NCBI GenBank assembly: GCA_025354985.1
Contig: JANXLU010000012.1
Coordinates: forward strand, 62,001 to 126,000
DNA from: Chloroflexota bacterium
GTDB taxonomy: Bacteria; Chloroflexota; Anaerolineae; J036; Brachytrichaceae
Length of the DNA: 64,000 bases
Direction of reading: 5' to 3'
Shown here: positions 34,540-44,023 of the stretch, piece by piece
How the letters are laid out: the number at the start of each line of letters is the position of its first letter
Position numbering within the stretch: position 1 is the stretch's first letter
Position numbers and translations under genes: made by a program
Notes under the pieces: generated by a model
Database searches by the model: none
What the model was told of the DNA's origin: nothing
Seen by the model: only the letters and a program-made list of their open reading frames with translations

Positions 34540-36168
34540 GTGTTGTTGAACATTGTCCAGCGCGGCGTGCCACGCACGCTCCGTGCTCTAGTTCCATTCC
34601 TTCCGCTGGGACTTGCCGTCGGGATTTTTTTGGTCTATTTTCTGGTGATGTGTGCTTATGCACGATCCGTGATTTCGTTTCCGTTTGACTATGACCAGGG
34701 TGAGGGATTTGAGCTTTATGACGGGATCAGGCTGGCACGCGGATTCAACATCTACTTGGATAATTCGGCATATCCTTTTTATGCCTCCAACTATCCACCA
34801 CTGTATCGTCTGGCGCTTGTCCCACTAATTTGGGTATTTGGTCCAAATCTATGGGTCGCCCGGGCGCTGACCTTTCTCTGCACGTTGGGTATTGGGGCGG
34901 TCATTTATGTTGCGGTGCGCCAACCGAGCCAACGTAATCGGGTACATCATCTATCAACTGCGCTGTGGATGCTTATCCCGATCATCGCCGCTCTGGCCTT
35001 CTTCGCTGCAAACTATGTCTATCAAATCGCGCCTTTGGCTCGGGCACATTTGCCAATGGTACTGCTCGCCATTTCCGGAATTGCACTGATCGACCGGGCT
35101 GCATCCACGCGTGCAACCGTGTGGCCAAGCATAAGCGCGAATCGAGCCATCTATGTTGGCGTATTTCTGCTAGTCGCGGCGGGCTTCACCAAGCTTCAGG
35201 CCGTCGATGCGCTGGCTGCTGGATTCGGGTTTTTGCTGATTCGCAATCCTCGCCTGTGGTTAAAGCTGTTCTTGATCAGCGCCTTCACAAGCGCAGCGCT
35301 GGTTGTTCTGATCAACGCGGCCAGCAGCGGGCAATTTTGGCTGAATGTCGTGGCGGCCAACGTCAATGAATACAGTTGGGACCAAACCATCGGGATATAC
35401 AAACAATTCTGGGAGTTGCAAGCACCCTTGATCGTCTGTGGCTTTGCATTTGTGGGTGTGGATTTTTTTCGAGCATTCCGCGCACGGAGCCTGCAAATCA
35501 TCAGCATTTGGAGCCTGTATTTTCTTGCTGGCTGCGCCATGGGACTGCTAACTGGCAAATGGGGCGCGGGGCCGGTATACCTTATCGGTTGCATTGCAGC
35601 AAGCTGCGTCTGCGCCGGGAGGCTTATAAACATGGTGATTTCACGGCCAAGACTGGCCACCACACTGGCCTGCATGGTATTTTTATTCCAAGCTGCCCTG
35701 AACATTCACCTTCCTACCAGCGGCCGCTTGTTTGGGACGGTGGCGAAGGTACTAGGCAGGCAGGATGACCAGTCGAGTTACCCTCCCTATCCGTATTTTG
35801 ACTCAATTGGATATACACAGCTGGGTCATGTGCTGGACGAGGCCGATACACGCCACGGATGGGAGATTGTGACCAAGGTGCGCGAAGCACCCGGACCAGT
35901 GTGGTCGGAGGAAGCCATGTTTACCCTGCTGGCGGGAAAGGACGTAGTCTCAAACCCAACCCAGCTGTATAACTTGAGCAAGGCAAACATGCTTGACACG
36001 CGCGAAATGATTCGATTGTTGGATCAGAAAGCTTTTGGCGCTGTTGTTTTTCGAGCGCAGTTTTATCCAAAGGACGTCCTGGGCGCCATTGGACGGAACT
36101 ATCAATGGCCCGCTGCACCAATCAAAATGAATGGCTTTGACTATTGGGTGCTGACTCCGCTCCCCTAG
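34540..36168 (+). CDS. GT39/PMT-like membrane glycosyltransferase
   Basis: This 542-residue polytopic protein has about ten hydrophobic spans. After the first span is the loop DYDQGEGFELYDGIRLARG, which matches the acidic catalytic loop of the PMT/ArnT (GT-C) fold, and NYPPLYRLALVPL follows. The C-terminal ~150 residues are a soluble outward domain. Such enzymes use polyprenyl-phosphate sugars to glycosylate lipids or proteins outside the membrane. The start is taken at GTG 34540, 28 bp after the mscL terminator. Its TAG overlaps the recQ stop on the other strand within the palindrome CTAG (36165-36168). Confidence 0.8.
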   Translation: MLLNIVQRGVPRTLRALVPFLPLGLAVGIFLVYFLVMCAYARSVISFPFDYDQGEGFELYDGIRLARGFNIYLDNSAYPFYASNYPPLYRLALVPLIWVFGPNLWVARALTFLCTLGIGAVIYVAVRQPSQRNRVHHLSTALWMLIPIIAALAFFAANYVYQIAPLARAHLPMVLLAISGIALIDRAASTRATVWPSISANRAIYVGVFLLVAAGFTKLQAVDALAAGFGFLLIRNPRLWLKLFLISAFTSAALVVLINAASSGQFWLNVVAANVNEYSWDQTIGIYKQFWELQAPLIVCGFAFVGVDFFRAFRARSLQIISIWSLYFLAGCAMGLLTGKWGAGPVYLIGCIAASCVCAGRLINMVISRPRLATTLACMVFLFQAALNIHLPTSGRLFGTVAKVLGRQDDQSSYPPYPYFDSIGYTQLGHVLDEADTRHGWEIVTKVREAPGPVWSEEAMFTLLAGKDVVSNPTQLYNLSKANMLDTREMIRLLDQKAFGAVVFRAQFYPKDVLGAIGRNYQWPAAPIKMNGFDYWVLTPLP

Positions 36169-38312
36169 CCCCCATCGGCCGGTTTGGCATGCGTGCGCTT
36201 CCAATCTTCAGCGACGCAACGAATAATGTGAAAGGAATATTCCTCGGGAAGAATCTGCTTGATTGGCGTGAGCAAGGCCGCAGAACCCACGTGCTCGATG
36301 GCCGCCATGATCACCTGTGTTTGCTCAATTGGAACCACACGTTCAATCGCCAGGCTGCCTTCGGCGATCAGCTCCGCGCAGTGGGAATAAATGGTGCTGA
36401 TCGCAAGCGCCCGCTCTGCGGCCACGCGTTCAGGGGTGAGCCCGCGCGCAAGAAGCAAGCGGGTGGTCTCAACCGTGCTCTCCGGCCCGCGCTGTCGGGG
36501 CTTGCCACCGGGCGTAACGGGAGCGTTGGCCGCCACCTTGCGCAACGAGACGTTCACGGCAGCGCGTGCGGCCAGGGTGATTTCCCCCTTTGTTGACAAC
36601 ATCAAGACGGGCAATGGATCCGCACTTGGGCGCAAATATCCGGAAGACAGCAGTTGATTGATCAGACCCTCGATCTCTTTTAAGCGCAGTGTGGAAAACT
36701 TTGCAAAATTACGATTGGCTTTGTAGCGCGCCATTTCTGGCGCTTCGCTACCGCGCAAAATTTGAGCAAGCTTGCCCTTGCCCACGCCATGATCGCGACC
36801 ACGCAGCACGGCGATGGTATCCAGCACGATCAGCGCCGCGCGCTCACTTTGCGTCTCGGCCTTTCGGGTGGGTGTGTTAGTGAATTCGCCAACAACGTTT
36901 TGCTCGTCACAGTTGTCACAACAGCGCGCAGCTTCGGCACTTTCGTCATCGCCAAAATAATCCAGCAGCAATCGGCGACGACAAGAATCAGTCTGTGCAT
37001 AGCCGTTCATGATCCGCAAAAGTGCACGGCGGTGCTCCTTGCGTCGCTCGGTCTGTACCACCAAACCGTCAATCACCGCGGAGGTCAAAGGACCCGTCAC
37101 GTTTGTAATTTGTTCGAGCGCGATGCGAGCCTTGGTTTCTCCCATGCCGCAACGCTGAATCAATTCATCCACCATCAACATGCCGTCGCTCTCGGAATAT
37201 ATCGCGGCGACCCGGCGTATATCCTGATCGCCGGGCGTGTCATTCTCGATAAAATGCTCGTGGAGCATCCCGTCGCGTGTCGCATGCAGTAGTGTCGCTC
37301 GCGCAGGCAACCCATCGCGCCCGGCGCGTCCGGCCTCCTGATAATAGGCTTCAAGCGAGCCCGGCATTGCGTAGTGCACGACAAATCGAACATCCGGTCT
37401 GTCAATGCCCATGCCAAACGCATTGGTCGCCACCACAAGCGGCAGGTCACCCGAGATAAACGCATCCTGAACGCGAGCGCGTTCGGTCGCCTGCATCGTG
37501 CCGTGATAGTGCTGCGCCGGTCGGTGCAATGAGGTCCGTATATGATCTGCGACCATCTCGGCATCCTTGCGCGTGCCGGTGTAGATAATGCCCCCGCCCT
37601 GCGTGCCAAATTCGAGGATCACGTCGCTCAAGTGGTTTAGCTTTGAAGCAAGGTCGGGTGCGTATTGCACCTCAAGATAGAGATTCGGACGGTTGAAGCC
37701 AAATACAAAGCGTTTTGCCTCCGGAATGCCCAACATATTCACTATGTCAACCTGGGTGCGTGGCGTGGCGGTGGCGGTCAGAGCGAGGGTTATTTTTGGG
37801 TTTAGCTGCTTGCGGGCGGATGCAATTTGCATGTAGTCCGGGCGAAAATCGTGGCCCCACTGACTAAGGCAATGCGCCTCATCCAGCACAAGCATGCTCA
37901 ATGTCACTCGCGCCAGCGCGCTTCGGAAATTGGCGCTGCGCAGCCGCTCGGGAGCGATCAGTACCAGCTTGTAATCGCCCCGCACGAGGCCCTGCACACG
38001 CTTAAGCTGTTCCGCCGGCTCAAGTGTGCTGTTGATATAGGTTGCCGATATACCGCGCTTGACCATGGCATCAACCTGATCCTTCATTAGCGCGATCAAG
38101 GGCGAGAAGACGACAGCGCTCCCGGGCAACATGAGCGCGGCAAGCTGATAGATAAGGCTTTTACCAGACCCTGTGGGCATGACCACCAAGGCATCATTTC
38201 CGGCGATCACATGCGTAAGAGCAGCTTCCTGACCGGCGCGAAAAGCCGGGAAACCAAAATACTTCTGCAGTGCTTCTTGTGGCGTTAACGATGGCATGGC
38301 TGATTCATTCAT
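36165..38312 (-). CDS. recQ: ATP-dependent DNA helicase RecQ
   Basis: This 715-residue superfamily-2 helicase unwinds recombination and replication intermediates. Motifs are MPTGSGKSLIYQLAALM (I), LDEAHCLSQWGHDFRPDY (II plus the aromatic-rich loop), TATATPRT (III) and QEAGRAGRDG (VI). The RecQ zinc-binding cysteines follow (CRRRLLLDYFG, CCDNCDE), then the RQC winged helix. In place of a clear HRDC domain, the last ~100 residues look like an HTH_40-type helical domain (TTRLLLARGLTPERVAAERALA). It starts 22 bp after the Fe-alcohol dehydrogenase gene and is probably co-transcribed with it and the esterase. Confidence 0.96.
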   Translation of the reverse strand: MNESAMPSLTPQEALQKYFGFPAFRAGQEAALTHVIAGNDALVVMPTGSGKSLIYQLAALMLPGSAVVFSPLIALMKDQVDAMVKRGISATYINSTLEPAEQLKRVQGLVRGDYKLVLIAPERLRSANFRSALARVTLSMLVLDEAHCLSQWGHDFRPDYMQIASARKQLNPKITLALTATATPRTQVDIVNMLGIPEAKRFVFGFNRPNLYLEVQYAPDLASKLNHLSDVILEFGTQGGGIIYTGTRKDAEMVADHIRTSLHRPAQHYHGTMQATERARVQDAFISGDLPLVVATNAFGMGIDRPDVRFVVHYAMPGSLEAYYQEAGRAGRDGLPARATLLHATRDGMLHEHFIENDTPGDQDIRRVAAIYSESDGMLMVDELIQRCGMGETKARIALEQITNVTGPLTSAVIDGLVVQTERRKEHRRALLRIMNGYAQTDSCRRRLLLDYFGDDESAEAARCCDNCDEQNVVGEFTNTPTRKAETQSERAALIVLDTIAVLRGRDHGVGKGKLAQILRGSEAPEMARYKANRNFAKFSTLRLKEIEGLINQLLSSGYLRPSADPLPVLMLSTKGEITLAARAAVNVSLRKVAANAPVTPGGKPRQRGPESTVETTRLLLARGLTPERVAAERALAISTIYSHCAELIAEGSLAIERVVPIEQTQVIMAAIEHVGSAALLTPIKQILPEEYSFHIIRCVAEDWKRTHAKPADGG

Positions 38313-38334
38313 CGGGACGGTTGCGGAGTAAAAA

Positions 38335-39546
38335 CTACATTGCCCTGCGCAAAATCCAGGTCATGGCCGCAACATCCAATGGTCGCGGACTGCATCGCAC
38401 CAGACGTTGATATGTCATGGCGGTTTCGGCCATGGCAGGTATGTCTGATTCCTTTATTCCGATGTCTGAGAGACCACGCGGAATACCGATGTCCGCCTTG
38501 AGCTTCTGAAGCGCGCTCACGCACGATTGTGCCGCCGAAGTTGTAGAAAGTCCGCTTACCGACTCGCCCAGCCAACCTGCGATTTCGGCAAAGAAGGAAA
38601 AATTACTGGGAAGCAAAAACTCCACAACTGCCGGTAAAAGGATCGCATTACCAAGGCCATGGGACGTGTGGGTCAGGGCCCCCAAGGGATATTGCAAGGC
38701 GTGCACACTGCTTAGTCCACTGTTTGCAAATGCCATCCCGGCCAGCAATGCCGCCAGGCTCATGCCCTCTCGTGCGCCAATATTATGCGGCTGATAGACC
38801 GCATCGCGCAGATTTTCCGCCGCCAGCTGAATCGCGCGCGCTGCCAACGTGGCGCTCAATGGATTGTTACCCGGAAATGAAAGGCGCTGGCTGGCCGGGA
38901 CGGGCAGCGCACTGTGATCAAGAATTGTGTAAGACTCGATGGCATGTGTCAGCGCGTCCATGCCGCTCTCGGCGGTAACCCGCGCCGGACAGCTCAATGT
39001 GAGCAGTGGATCCACGATTGCCAGGCGCGGAAGCAGGTGAAACGAGCTGATCGCAAGCTTTAAATGACGCGACGTGTCCTCAATAACGGCGATTGGCGTG
39101 GTTTCGCTACCCGTGCCGGCGGTCGTCGGAACCGCAATCACCGGGATGACCGGGCCGGGAACCAAATTCTCGCCAAAGTAGTCGGCCGGTGCACCGCCAT
39201 GGGCGAGCACAGCTGCGCAGCACTTGCTCACATCCATATTGCTTCCACCGCCGATGCCAATGACACAATCCGGCGTGCCAAATGCGGACTGCGCCGCAGT
39301 TATAGCCGCGGTGCAAATATCGGTACTTGGTTCCGGCACGCCGCCCTCAAAAACACTAACTGCGATACCGGCTTCAAGTAACCTCACACGGATTGGATCA
39401 ATCAAACCAGTGGTTTTGAGGATACCGTCGGTCACAATAAACGCCGTCCTAAAGCCCAACGACGCTAATGCCGTGCCGATTTGTTGGGAGCTCGCACGCC
39501 CAAATAGCACCTCGCTTGCAGCGGAGAAATTCCAATGTGTTCGCAT
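38335..39546 (-). CDS. Iron-containing alcohol dehydrogenase
   Basis: The protein has 403 residues of the group III (Fe2+) alcohol dehydrogenase family. The NAD-binding segment is GIGGGSNMDVSKCCAA with PTTAGTGSETTPIAVI. Metal ligands are expected in ESGMDALTHAIESYT and SSVHALQYPLGALTHTSHGLGN. An insert near residue 215 (PVPASQRLSFPGNNPLS) resembles that of hydroxyacid-oxoacid transhydrogenases, so a 4-hydroxybutyrate or similar substrate is possible. It starts 3 bp after the esterase stop, pointing to an esterase/dehydrogenase pair acting on the same ester or lactone; this is inference. Confidence 0.88.
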   Translation of the reverse strand: MRTHWNFSAASEVLFGRASSQQIGTALASLGFRTAFIVTDGILKTTGLIDPIRVRLLEAGIAVSVFEGGVPEPSTDICTAAITAAQSAFGTPDCVIGIGGGSNMDVSKCCAAVLAHGGAPADYFGENLVPGPVIPVIAVPTTAGTGSETTPIAVIEDTSRHLKLAISSFHLLPRLAIVDPLLTLSCPARVTAESGMDALTHAIESYTILDHSALPVPASQRLSFPGNNPLSATLAARAIQLAAENLRDAVYQPHNIGAREGMSLAALLAGMAFANSGLSSVHALQYPLGALTHTSHGLGNAILLPAVVEFLLPSNFSFFAEIAGWLGESVSGLSTTSAAQSCVSALQKLKADIGIPRGLSDIGIKESDIPAMAETAMTYQRLVRCSPRPLDVAAMTWILRRAM

Positions 39547-39549
39547 GTT

Positions 39550-40221
39550 CTATTTTTGCTTCTGCTTGAACAACCACGCCCATACGTCGGGGTTGGCATA
39601 GGTTTTGATCCAACTGACGTGCCCCACTCTCGGGTATATCGTAAACAAGGGTGAGCCACCGATAGATCGAATCCGATCCACTAATACCTCGCTTGCGCGC
39701 AGCGGAACGATATCATCGCCCGCGCCATGAAAACACCAGATTGGCATATTTTTTAGACCATTGGCGTACTGTGCAAACTTGAACGTGGAACGGACACCAC
39801 CGCAAATAGGCAGTAGGGCTGCAAAACGGGTCGGATGCAAGGCTCCCATTTCCCATGTGCCGTAGCCACCCATGCTCAGACCAGTCAAATAGGTGCGGCA
39901 TTGATCGGTACGAAAGCGACCGGCTACATCCGCCAGTAAATCGATCAGCGTGTTGTAATGTGCATCCCATCGCGACCCGTACGGGCACTGTGGGGAAACA
40001 AAAATAGCCGGCGCATCCCATCCTTGTTTGAGAAGTTTCGGTGGGCCGTTTTTGCATACTTGCCAGACATCGTTGCCACGCTCACCGCTTCCGTGCAAGA
40101 ACAAAACCACGGGCCACTTACGCCGCGAACGCGCATACGCTGTTGGAACATGCAGTAAATAGTCGAGCCCTTTGGCCGACGGTTTTGCTGACGCTGATGC
40201 GGCAATGTGTCCGGCTTCCAT
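39550..40221 (-). CDS. Esterase of the PHB-depolymerase/carboxylesterase type
   Basis: This 223-residue alpha/beta hydrolase has the strand VVLFLHGSGERGNDVW, the nucleophile elbow GLSMGG (near residue 135), the acid in CFHGAGDDIVP and the His in GHVSWIKTYANPDVWAW. The arrangement matches dienelactone hydrolase/phospholipase-carboxylesterase proteins with an HGSGERG motif. No signal peptide is present. It is the first gene of the esterase - Fe-ADH - recQ set. Its ATG is separated from a -10-like CATAAT by 7 nt. Confidence 0.85.
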   Translation of the reverse strand: MEAGHIAASASAKPSAKGLDYLLHVPTAYARSRRKWPVVLFLHGSGERGNDVWQVCKNGPPKLLKQGWDAPAIFVSPQCPYGSRWDAHYNTLIDLLADVAGRFRTDQCRTYLTGLSMGGYGTWEMGALHPTRFAALLPICGGVRSTFKFAQYANGLKNMPIWCFHGAGDDIVPLRASEVLVDRIRSIGGSPLFTIYPRVGHVSWIKTYANPDVWAWLFKQKQK

Positions 40222-40228
40222 GCCGTGA

Positions 40229-40253
40229 ATTATGACATTGGCCCGGCTACAAT
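40229..40253. promoter_or_regulatory. Back-to-back leaderless promoters in a 39-bp gap
   Basis: The esterase (start 40221, minus) and HAD phosphatase (start 40261, plus) are separated by only 39 bp. CATAAT (minus strand, 40234-40229) lies 7 nt before the esterase ATG and TACAAT (plus, 40248-40253) lies 7 nt before the HAD ATG. Each -35 region would fall within or beyond the other promoter, so the two may interfere. Confidence 0.5.
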
Positions 40254-40260
40254 TCGATTT

Positions 40261-41073
40261 ATGATTGCACTCGCTTCAATTCAGAACCTTATTATCGACA
40301 TGGACGGTGTGCTTTGGCACGGCGACAAGCCGATGCCACAGTTGCCCGAATTTTTTGTCAAGCTGCGACACCTTGGCATCCGGTTTGTACTGGCAACCAA
40401 CAACGCGGCCAAAAGCGGCGCCGATTTCACAGCGAAACTTGCCAGCATGGGCGTCACGGTTGCGGTTGAGGAAATTCTGACATCGTCTCAGGCAACCGCA
40501 AACTTCCTGGCGCAGTCCGCGCCCAAGGCGCAAATTTACGTTGTCGGTGAGGATGGGTTGAAGGACGAGCTCCGCGCGAAAGGACTCCGGGTAGTTGAGC
40601 CGGCGGACTGGGACCTGGCGGATCATGTGGTGGTAGGAATTGATCGCACGCTCACGTATGCCAAACTGTCTGATGCGTGCCTTTTGATCCGCCGTGGCGC
40701 CAAATTTATCGCCACAAACCCGGATGTGACATTTCCGGGTGAGCGCGGCATCGTGCCGGGCAATGGAGCAATCGTCCAACTATTGCGTGTGAGCTCGGAT
40801 GTTGAGCCGCTGTTCATAGGCAAGCCCCAGCCGACGATGATGATGCAGAGCATGACGCGCATGGGTGGAACCGTGGCAAATACCGCGGTGTTGGGCGACC
40901 GACTCGATACCGACATTTTGGGTGGCATTAACGCCGGGCTCACCTGCATTATGGTAACCAGCGGCGTGAACACCCGTGCCGATGTGGCAAATGGAACCAT
41001 CAAACCCGACTACATTTTTGCCGATATTACGGAGACTATTGCGGCTCTTGATGCGGCACGAAAAAAGCAGTGA
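40261..41073 (+). CDS. HAD-IIA sugar phosphatase (NagD-like)
   Basis: This 270-residue phosphatase has HAD motif I IIDMDGVLWHGD, motif II FVLATNNAAKS, the C2 cap typical of class IIA with TNPDVTFPGERG, and motifs III-IV in IGKPQPTMM and VLGDRLDTDILGG. Class IIA members dephosphorylate nucleotides, p-nitrophenyl phosphate, phosphoglycolate or glycerol phosphate. ATG 40261 is supported by homology and the adjacent -10 hexamer. Its stop overlaps the GTG of the next gene (GTGA at 41070-41073), so the two are translationally coupled. Confidence 0.92.
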   Translation: MIALASIQNLIIDMDGVLWHGDKPMPQLPEFFVKLRHLGIRFVLATNNAAKSGADFTAKLASMGVTVAVEEILTSSQATANFLAQSAPKAQIYVVGEDGLKDELRAKGLRVVEPADWDLADHVVVGIDRTLTYAKLSDACLLIRRGAKFIATNPDVTFPGERGIVPGNGAIVQLLRVSSDVEPLFIGKPQPTMMMQSMTRMGGTVANTAVLGDRLDTDILGGINAGLTCIMVTSGVNTRADVANGTIKPDYIFADITETIAALDAARKKQ

Positions 41074-41633
41074 TTGGCAAGCGCGCTTTGCGATCCAGGT
41101 TCCTGACGTTTCGCAAGGCTATTCCGGAGAATGCGCGTGACCGCGCAAACGCGATCATCTTTACCCGTGCAAGCGCACACAAACTCTTTGCCAGCGCCGC
41201 CGTTGTGCACTGCTATGTTTCAATGGACAGCGAAGTGGACACCCACCGGCTGATTGAGCATTCACTGGCACAGGGCAAACGGGTGGTGGTGCCAATCTGG
41301 ACCCGGGGGACTTCGGATACGCTTGCGTGCGAGATTTCCTCGCTCAATTCACAAGATTTTGTTACGGGTGGTTTTGGCCTGGCCGTCCCGCGTGTCGTGC
41401 GCGAAGTGGCATTATCAGAGGTCGACTTGATTTTTGTACCGATGCTCGCCTTCCAACCGGTGAGCATTGACGCTACTGCCGCCCACCGGCTTGGATACGG
41501 AGCGGGTTACTACGACAGATTGCTGTCGCGCACATCCGCGCCAAGGATAGGTCTGGCATTTGCGCTGCAGCGGACGGATGAGCTAATGGTGGAGCCACAT
41601 GATCAATTGCTCGATGAGGTTATTACGGACTAA
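41070..41633 (+). CDS. 5-formyltetrahydrofolate cyclo-ligase
   Basis: This 187-residue enzyme converts 5-formyl-THF and ATP to 5,10-methenyl-THF, returning a storage folate to the one-carbon pool. The signature RLGYGAGYYDRLL is present, together with the N-terminal basic helix KRALRSRFLTFRK, which binds ATP phosphate, and LIFVPMLAFQP. The length is typical. The GTG start at 41070 overlaps the HAD gene stop. The 142 bp after its stop carry no recognisable gene. Confidence 0.93.
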   Translation: MIGKRALRSRFLTFRKAIPENARDRANAIIFTRASAHKLFASAAVVHCYVSMDSEVDTHRLIEHSLAQGKRVVVPIWTRGTSDTLACEISSLNSQDFVTGGFGLAVPRVVREVALSEVDLIFVPMLAFQPVSIDATAAHRLGYGAGYYDRLLSRTSAPRIGLAFALQRTDELMVEPHDQLLDEVITD

Positions 41634-41775
41634 GCTTCGGTTTTGGCCTATTTGTTTGCAGCCGGTATGCTGGATTCACGACCGTCACGATTGCCGAGCG
41701 GAGCCGTCATGACCCTGCTTCATGATGATCACTTCCTAACCAAGGTCTTGTTCACCTGCAATACGGCAAATGAGG

Positions 41776-43218
41776 CTATAAGTCACGCGGAGGCAGGATG
41801 TCGCGGTAAGCCGGGTTTGCCAGCACGTTTTGCAAATCCGTAGTGTTAGTCTCCAACCGTAGATAGTCGGCCATGGCGGCGCGCGCGCTGGGCTGATCCT
41901 TCCGTTGCAGATGCAACCGCATAATGTTAAACGCCAGGTCGGCGTTGCGCGGATCGGCTTCGCGGGCGCGCGTGAAGGAATCGAGCGCAGCACCAAGGTC
42001 GCCGACTTCCTGATAGGCCGAACCCAACTGACCAAGCAAATCAGCTGATGCGCCATGCATGCGCATAAGGTTGAACAACACGCCAATTCGTTGAGCGGGT
42101 GTCATATCCTTGGTGATTGCCAGCTGTGCCGCCGGAGGAAGCTGTGCAATGGCGGCATTCGCTCCCGATTGGGCGGTGTAAACGGGCTGAGCGGATGACA
42201 TCGTAGCCTGAGGTGCGCCTGCATAGTTGTTTGATGCAGGAGTTGATCCGATGTTGCCTCCAGTATTACCGCCAATAACCAGGTTGTCTTTGCGAACGCG
42301 CAAATCCAGATAGTTCATCACACCGAAAATGCTGCGCAGCGGCACTTGAAACAGACTTGTAATCATACTAAACACAAAAATAATGACCACCAAGATTCCG
42401 GTAATTGCCTGCGGGGTGCCCAATGCCGGGATGAGCAACGAGGGAATCAATCCGATTAGGCTGAACAGCACTAATGGGATGCCAAAAACAACAGACAACA
42501 GCAGCGACATGGCAATAAACCGACCAAGCAGGTTGAAGCGAAATCCCTTGACGATGGCTGTGCTGCGTCGCAAAGCGTCGACCGCGCCCTGGCCCTCACC
42601 CACAATGACCGGGCTGCTCATGCTCCAATTTAGCGTCAACAAAATGGCAACCGGCATAAGAACCAGCCCGAGCGGCAGACAGCAAGCAGCAGTGACCGTG
42701 AGAATATTTTGCAGACTTGACACGTCAAACGCGCGTGAAACACCTGGAATGGCGCGCGCATTCAACAAGATGGCAAAAATTCCGCCATATATTCCCGCAA
42801 TCAACGGCATTAGCAACAACGAGACCACCCCGGACTTGATAAAAGTGGTGGCCCACAGACTTCCAAATTTTGAGCGAACCGCGCCATAGGACGCACGCAC
42901 GCCGGGTGTGCGGCCAAGCGAACGTTCGATCGCGGCATAGTTGAGTGCACCATCCATCCATGGCACAAAAATGGCGATGATGAGCGTGATCATGGTGAGA
43001 CAGCCGGCGATGATCGAAACACCCGGCTGCGCAGTTGTGCCGGCACTTGCATTGACCAATGAAATCGTGGTCTGAATGCCCGACAACAGAAGATATGGCA
43101 CCATCACAACGGCCGTGATGCTGGCAAACTTCACCAATGATTTTCGAAACAAATTAAACGTTGCACTAATGAGGTCACCGACGCCACGTGGCGCGAGCTG
43201 AGTCGCGGATAAAGACAT
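41776..43218 (-). CDS. Multi-span membrane protein with C-terminal TPR region
   Basis: The protein has 480 residues. The N-terminal segment (RGVGDLISATFNLFRKSLVKF) and about six hydrophobic spans to residue ~305 resemble the membrane domain of glycerophosphodiesterase-type proteins (DUF7544-like), which often have no catalytic part. After a Gly/Asn/Ala-rich linker, residues ~385-480 contain at least one clear TPR unit (LGSAYQEVGDLGAALDSFTRAREADP). It could be a membrane scaffold. ATG 43218 is chosen since the upstream extension overlaps the divergent ccmC. A TATACT lies 8 nt before it. Confidence 0.75.
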   Translation of the reverse strand: MSLSATQLAPRGVGDLISATFNLFRKSLVKFASITAVVMVPYLLLSGIQTTISLVNASAGTTAQPGVSIIAGCLTMITLIIAIFVPWMDGALNYAAIERSLGRTPGVRASYGAVRSKFGSLWATTFIKSGVVSLLLMPLIAGIYGGIFAILLNARAIPGVSRAFDVSSLQNILTVTAACCLPLGLVLMPVAILLTLNWSMSSPVIVGEGQGAVDALRRSTAIVKGFRFNLLGRFIAMSLLLSVVFGIPLVLFSLIGLIPSLLIPALGTPQAITGILVVIIFVFSMITSLFQVPLRSIFGVMNYLDLRVRKDNLVIGGNTGGNIGSTPASNNYAGAPQATMSSAQPVYTAQSGANAAIAQLPPAAQLAITKDMTPAQRIGVLFNLMRMHGASADLLGQLGSAYQEVGDLGAALDSFTRAREADPRNADLAFNIMRLHLQRKDQPSARAAMADYLRLETNTTDLQNVLANPAYRDILPPRDL

Positions 43219-43294
43219 AGTCGATGAGTATAATCTCAGAGAGTAATCAAAGGTTAAACAAGCCATTGTTAGTAATGTTGCACAGCCCCGCACA

Positions 43295-44014
43295 ATGAGT
43301 TCAAAGTCATTCAAATTGGCCTTTACCCCGATTTTGGGATGGTCGGCGTTGGTGCTGTTGATTGCCGGTCTGCTCATGGCTTTTCTGGTGGCGCCGCGTG
43401 CTCAGGCCGCCAGCGGCGGAGATGTCCAACGTATTTTCTACTTTCACGTCCCCTCAGCCTGGGTTGGCTTTGGCGTGTGGAGCGTAACCGCTTATGCAGG
43501 TTGGCGCTACCTCAAAACACGTGATCTGCGATACGACCGGATTGCCTCCGCGGCCTCCGAGGTCTGTGTGGTGTTTATCACCATGATGTTGCTAAGCGGT
43601 ATGCTCTGGGGCAAACCGGTTTGGAATGCGTTTTGGACCTGGGAAGCCAAGTTAACCTTTAGCGCGTTGCAATCCCTAATGTATCTGGCCTATTTGCTGT
43701 TGCGCTCCGGGATCGATGATCCGCATCGAAAGGCGCGCTTTGCCGCCATCTACGCTCTTCTTGGCGCGGCCTTGATTCCGTTCAATTTCCTTGTCAGCAG
43801 GGTTCTTGAAACTGTACACCCAGCGGTTTTTGGACCCAGCGTAAATGCCAAGTCCCAAGGCGGCTTTGGCGTTCCGGTCGAAATGATCGTGGTACTCATG
43901 GTTTGCCTGACCGCCTTTACCCTGCTGGCTTGGTTTTTTATCCGGGTGCGGGTCGGGTTGCTTGAACGCGAAGAGTTGATTGAGACGCGTCGCGTGGCTC
44001 TGATCGGTTCATAG
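43295..44014 (+). CDS. ccmC: Heme exporter/cytochrome c maturation protein CcmC
   Basis: This 239-residue protein of the CcmC/CcsA heme-handling family has six hydrophobic spans. The first conserved His is in VQRIFYFHVPSAW, the tryptophan-rich WWD-like segment is GKPVWNAFWTWEAKLTF, and a second His sits in RVLETVHPAVFG. It would present heme on the outer face for attachment to apocytochrome c. It begins a three-gene unit with a ccmD-like gene (9-bp gap) and ccdA. The other ccm genes (A, B, E, F) are not in the window. Confidence 0.9.
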   Translation: MSSKSFKLAFTPILGWSALVLLIAGLLMAFLVAPRAQAASGGDVQRIFYFHVPSAWVGFGVWSVTAYAGWRYLKTRDLRYDRIASAASEVCVVFITMMLLSGMLWGKPVWNAFWTWEAKLTFSALQSLMYLAYLLLRSGIDDPHRKARFAAIYALLGAALIPFNFLVSRVLETVHPAVFGPSVNAKSQGGFGVPVEMIVVLMVCLTAFTLLAWFFIRVRVGLLEREELIETRRVALIGS

Positions 44015-44023
44015 AACTGTAAG

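Noticed and set aside
41643-41843. 66-codon frame after the cyclo-ligase gene
   Set aside because: No ribosome-binding site or family pattern, and it runs into the TPR membrane gene on the other strand.
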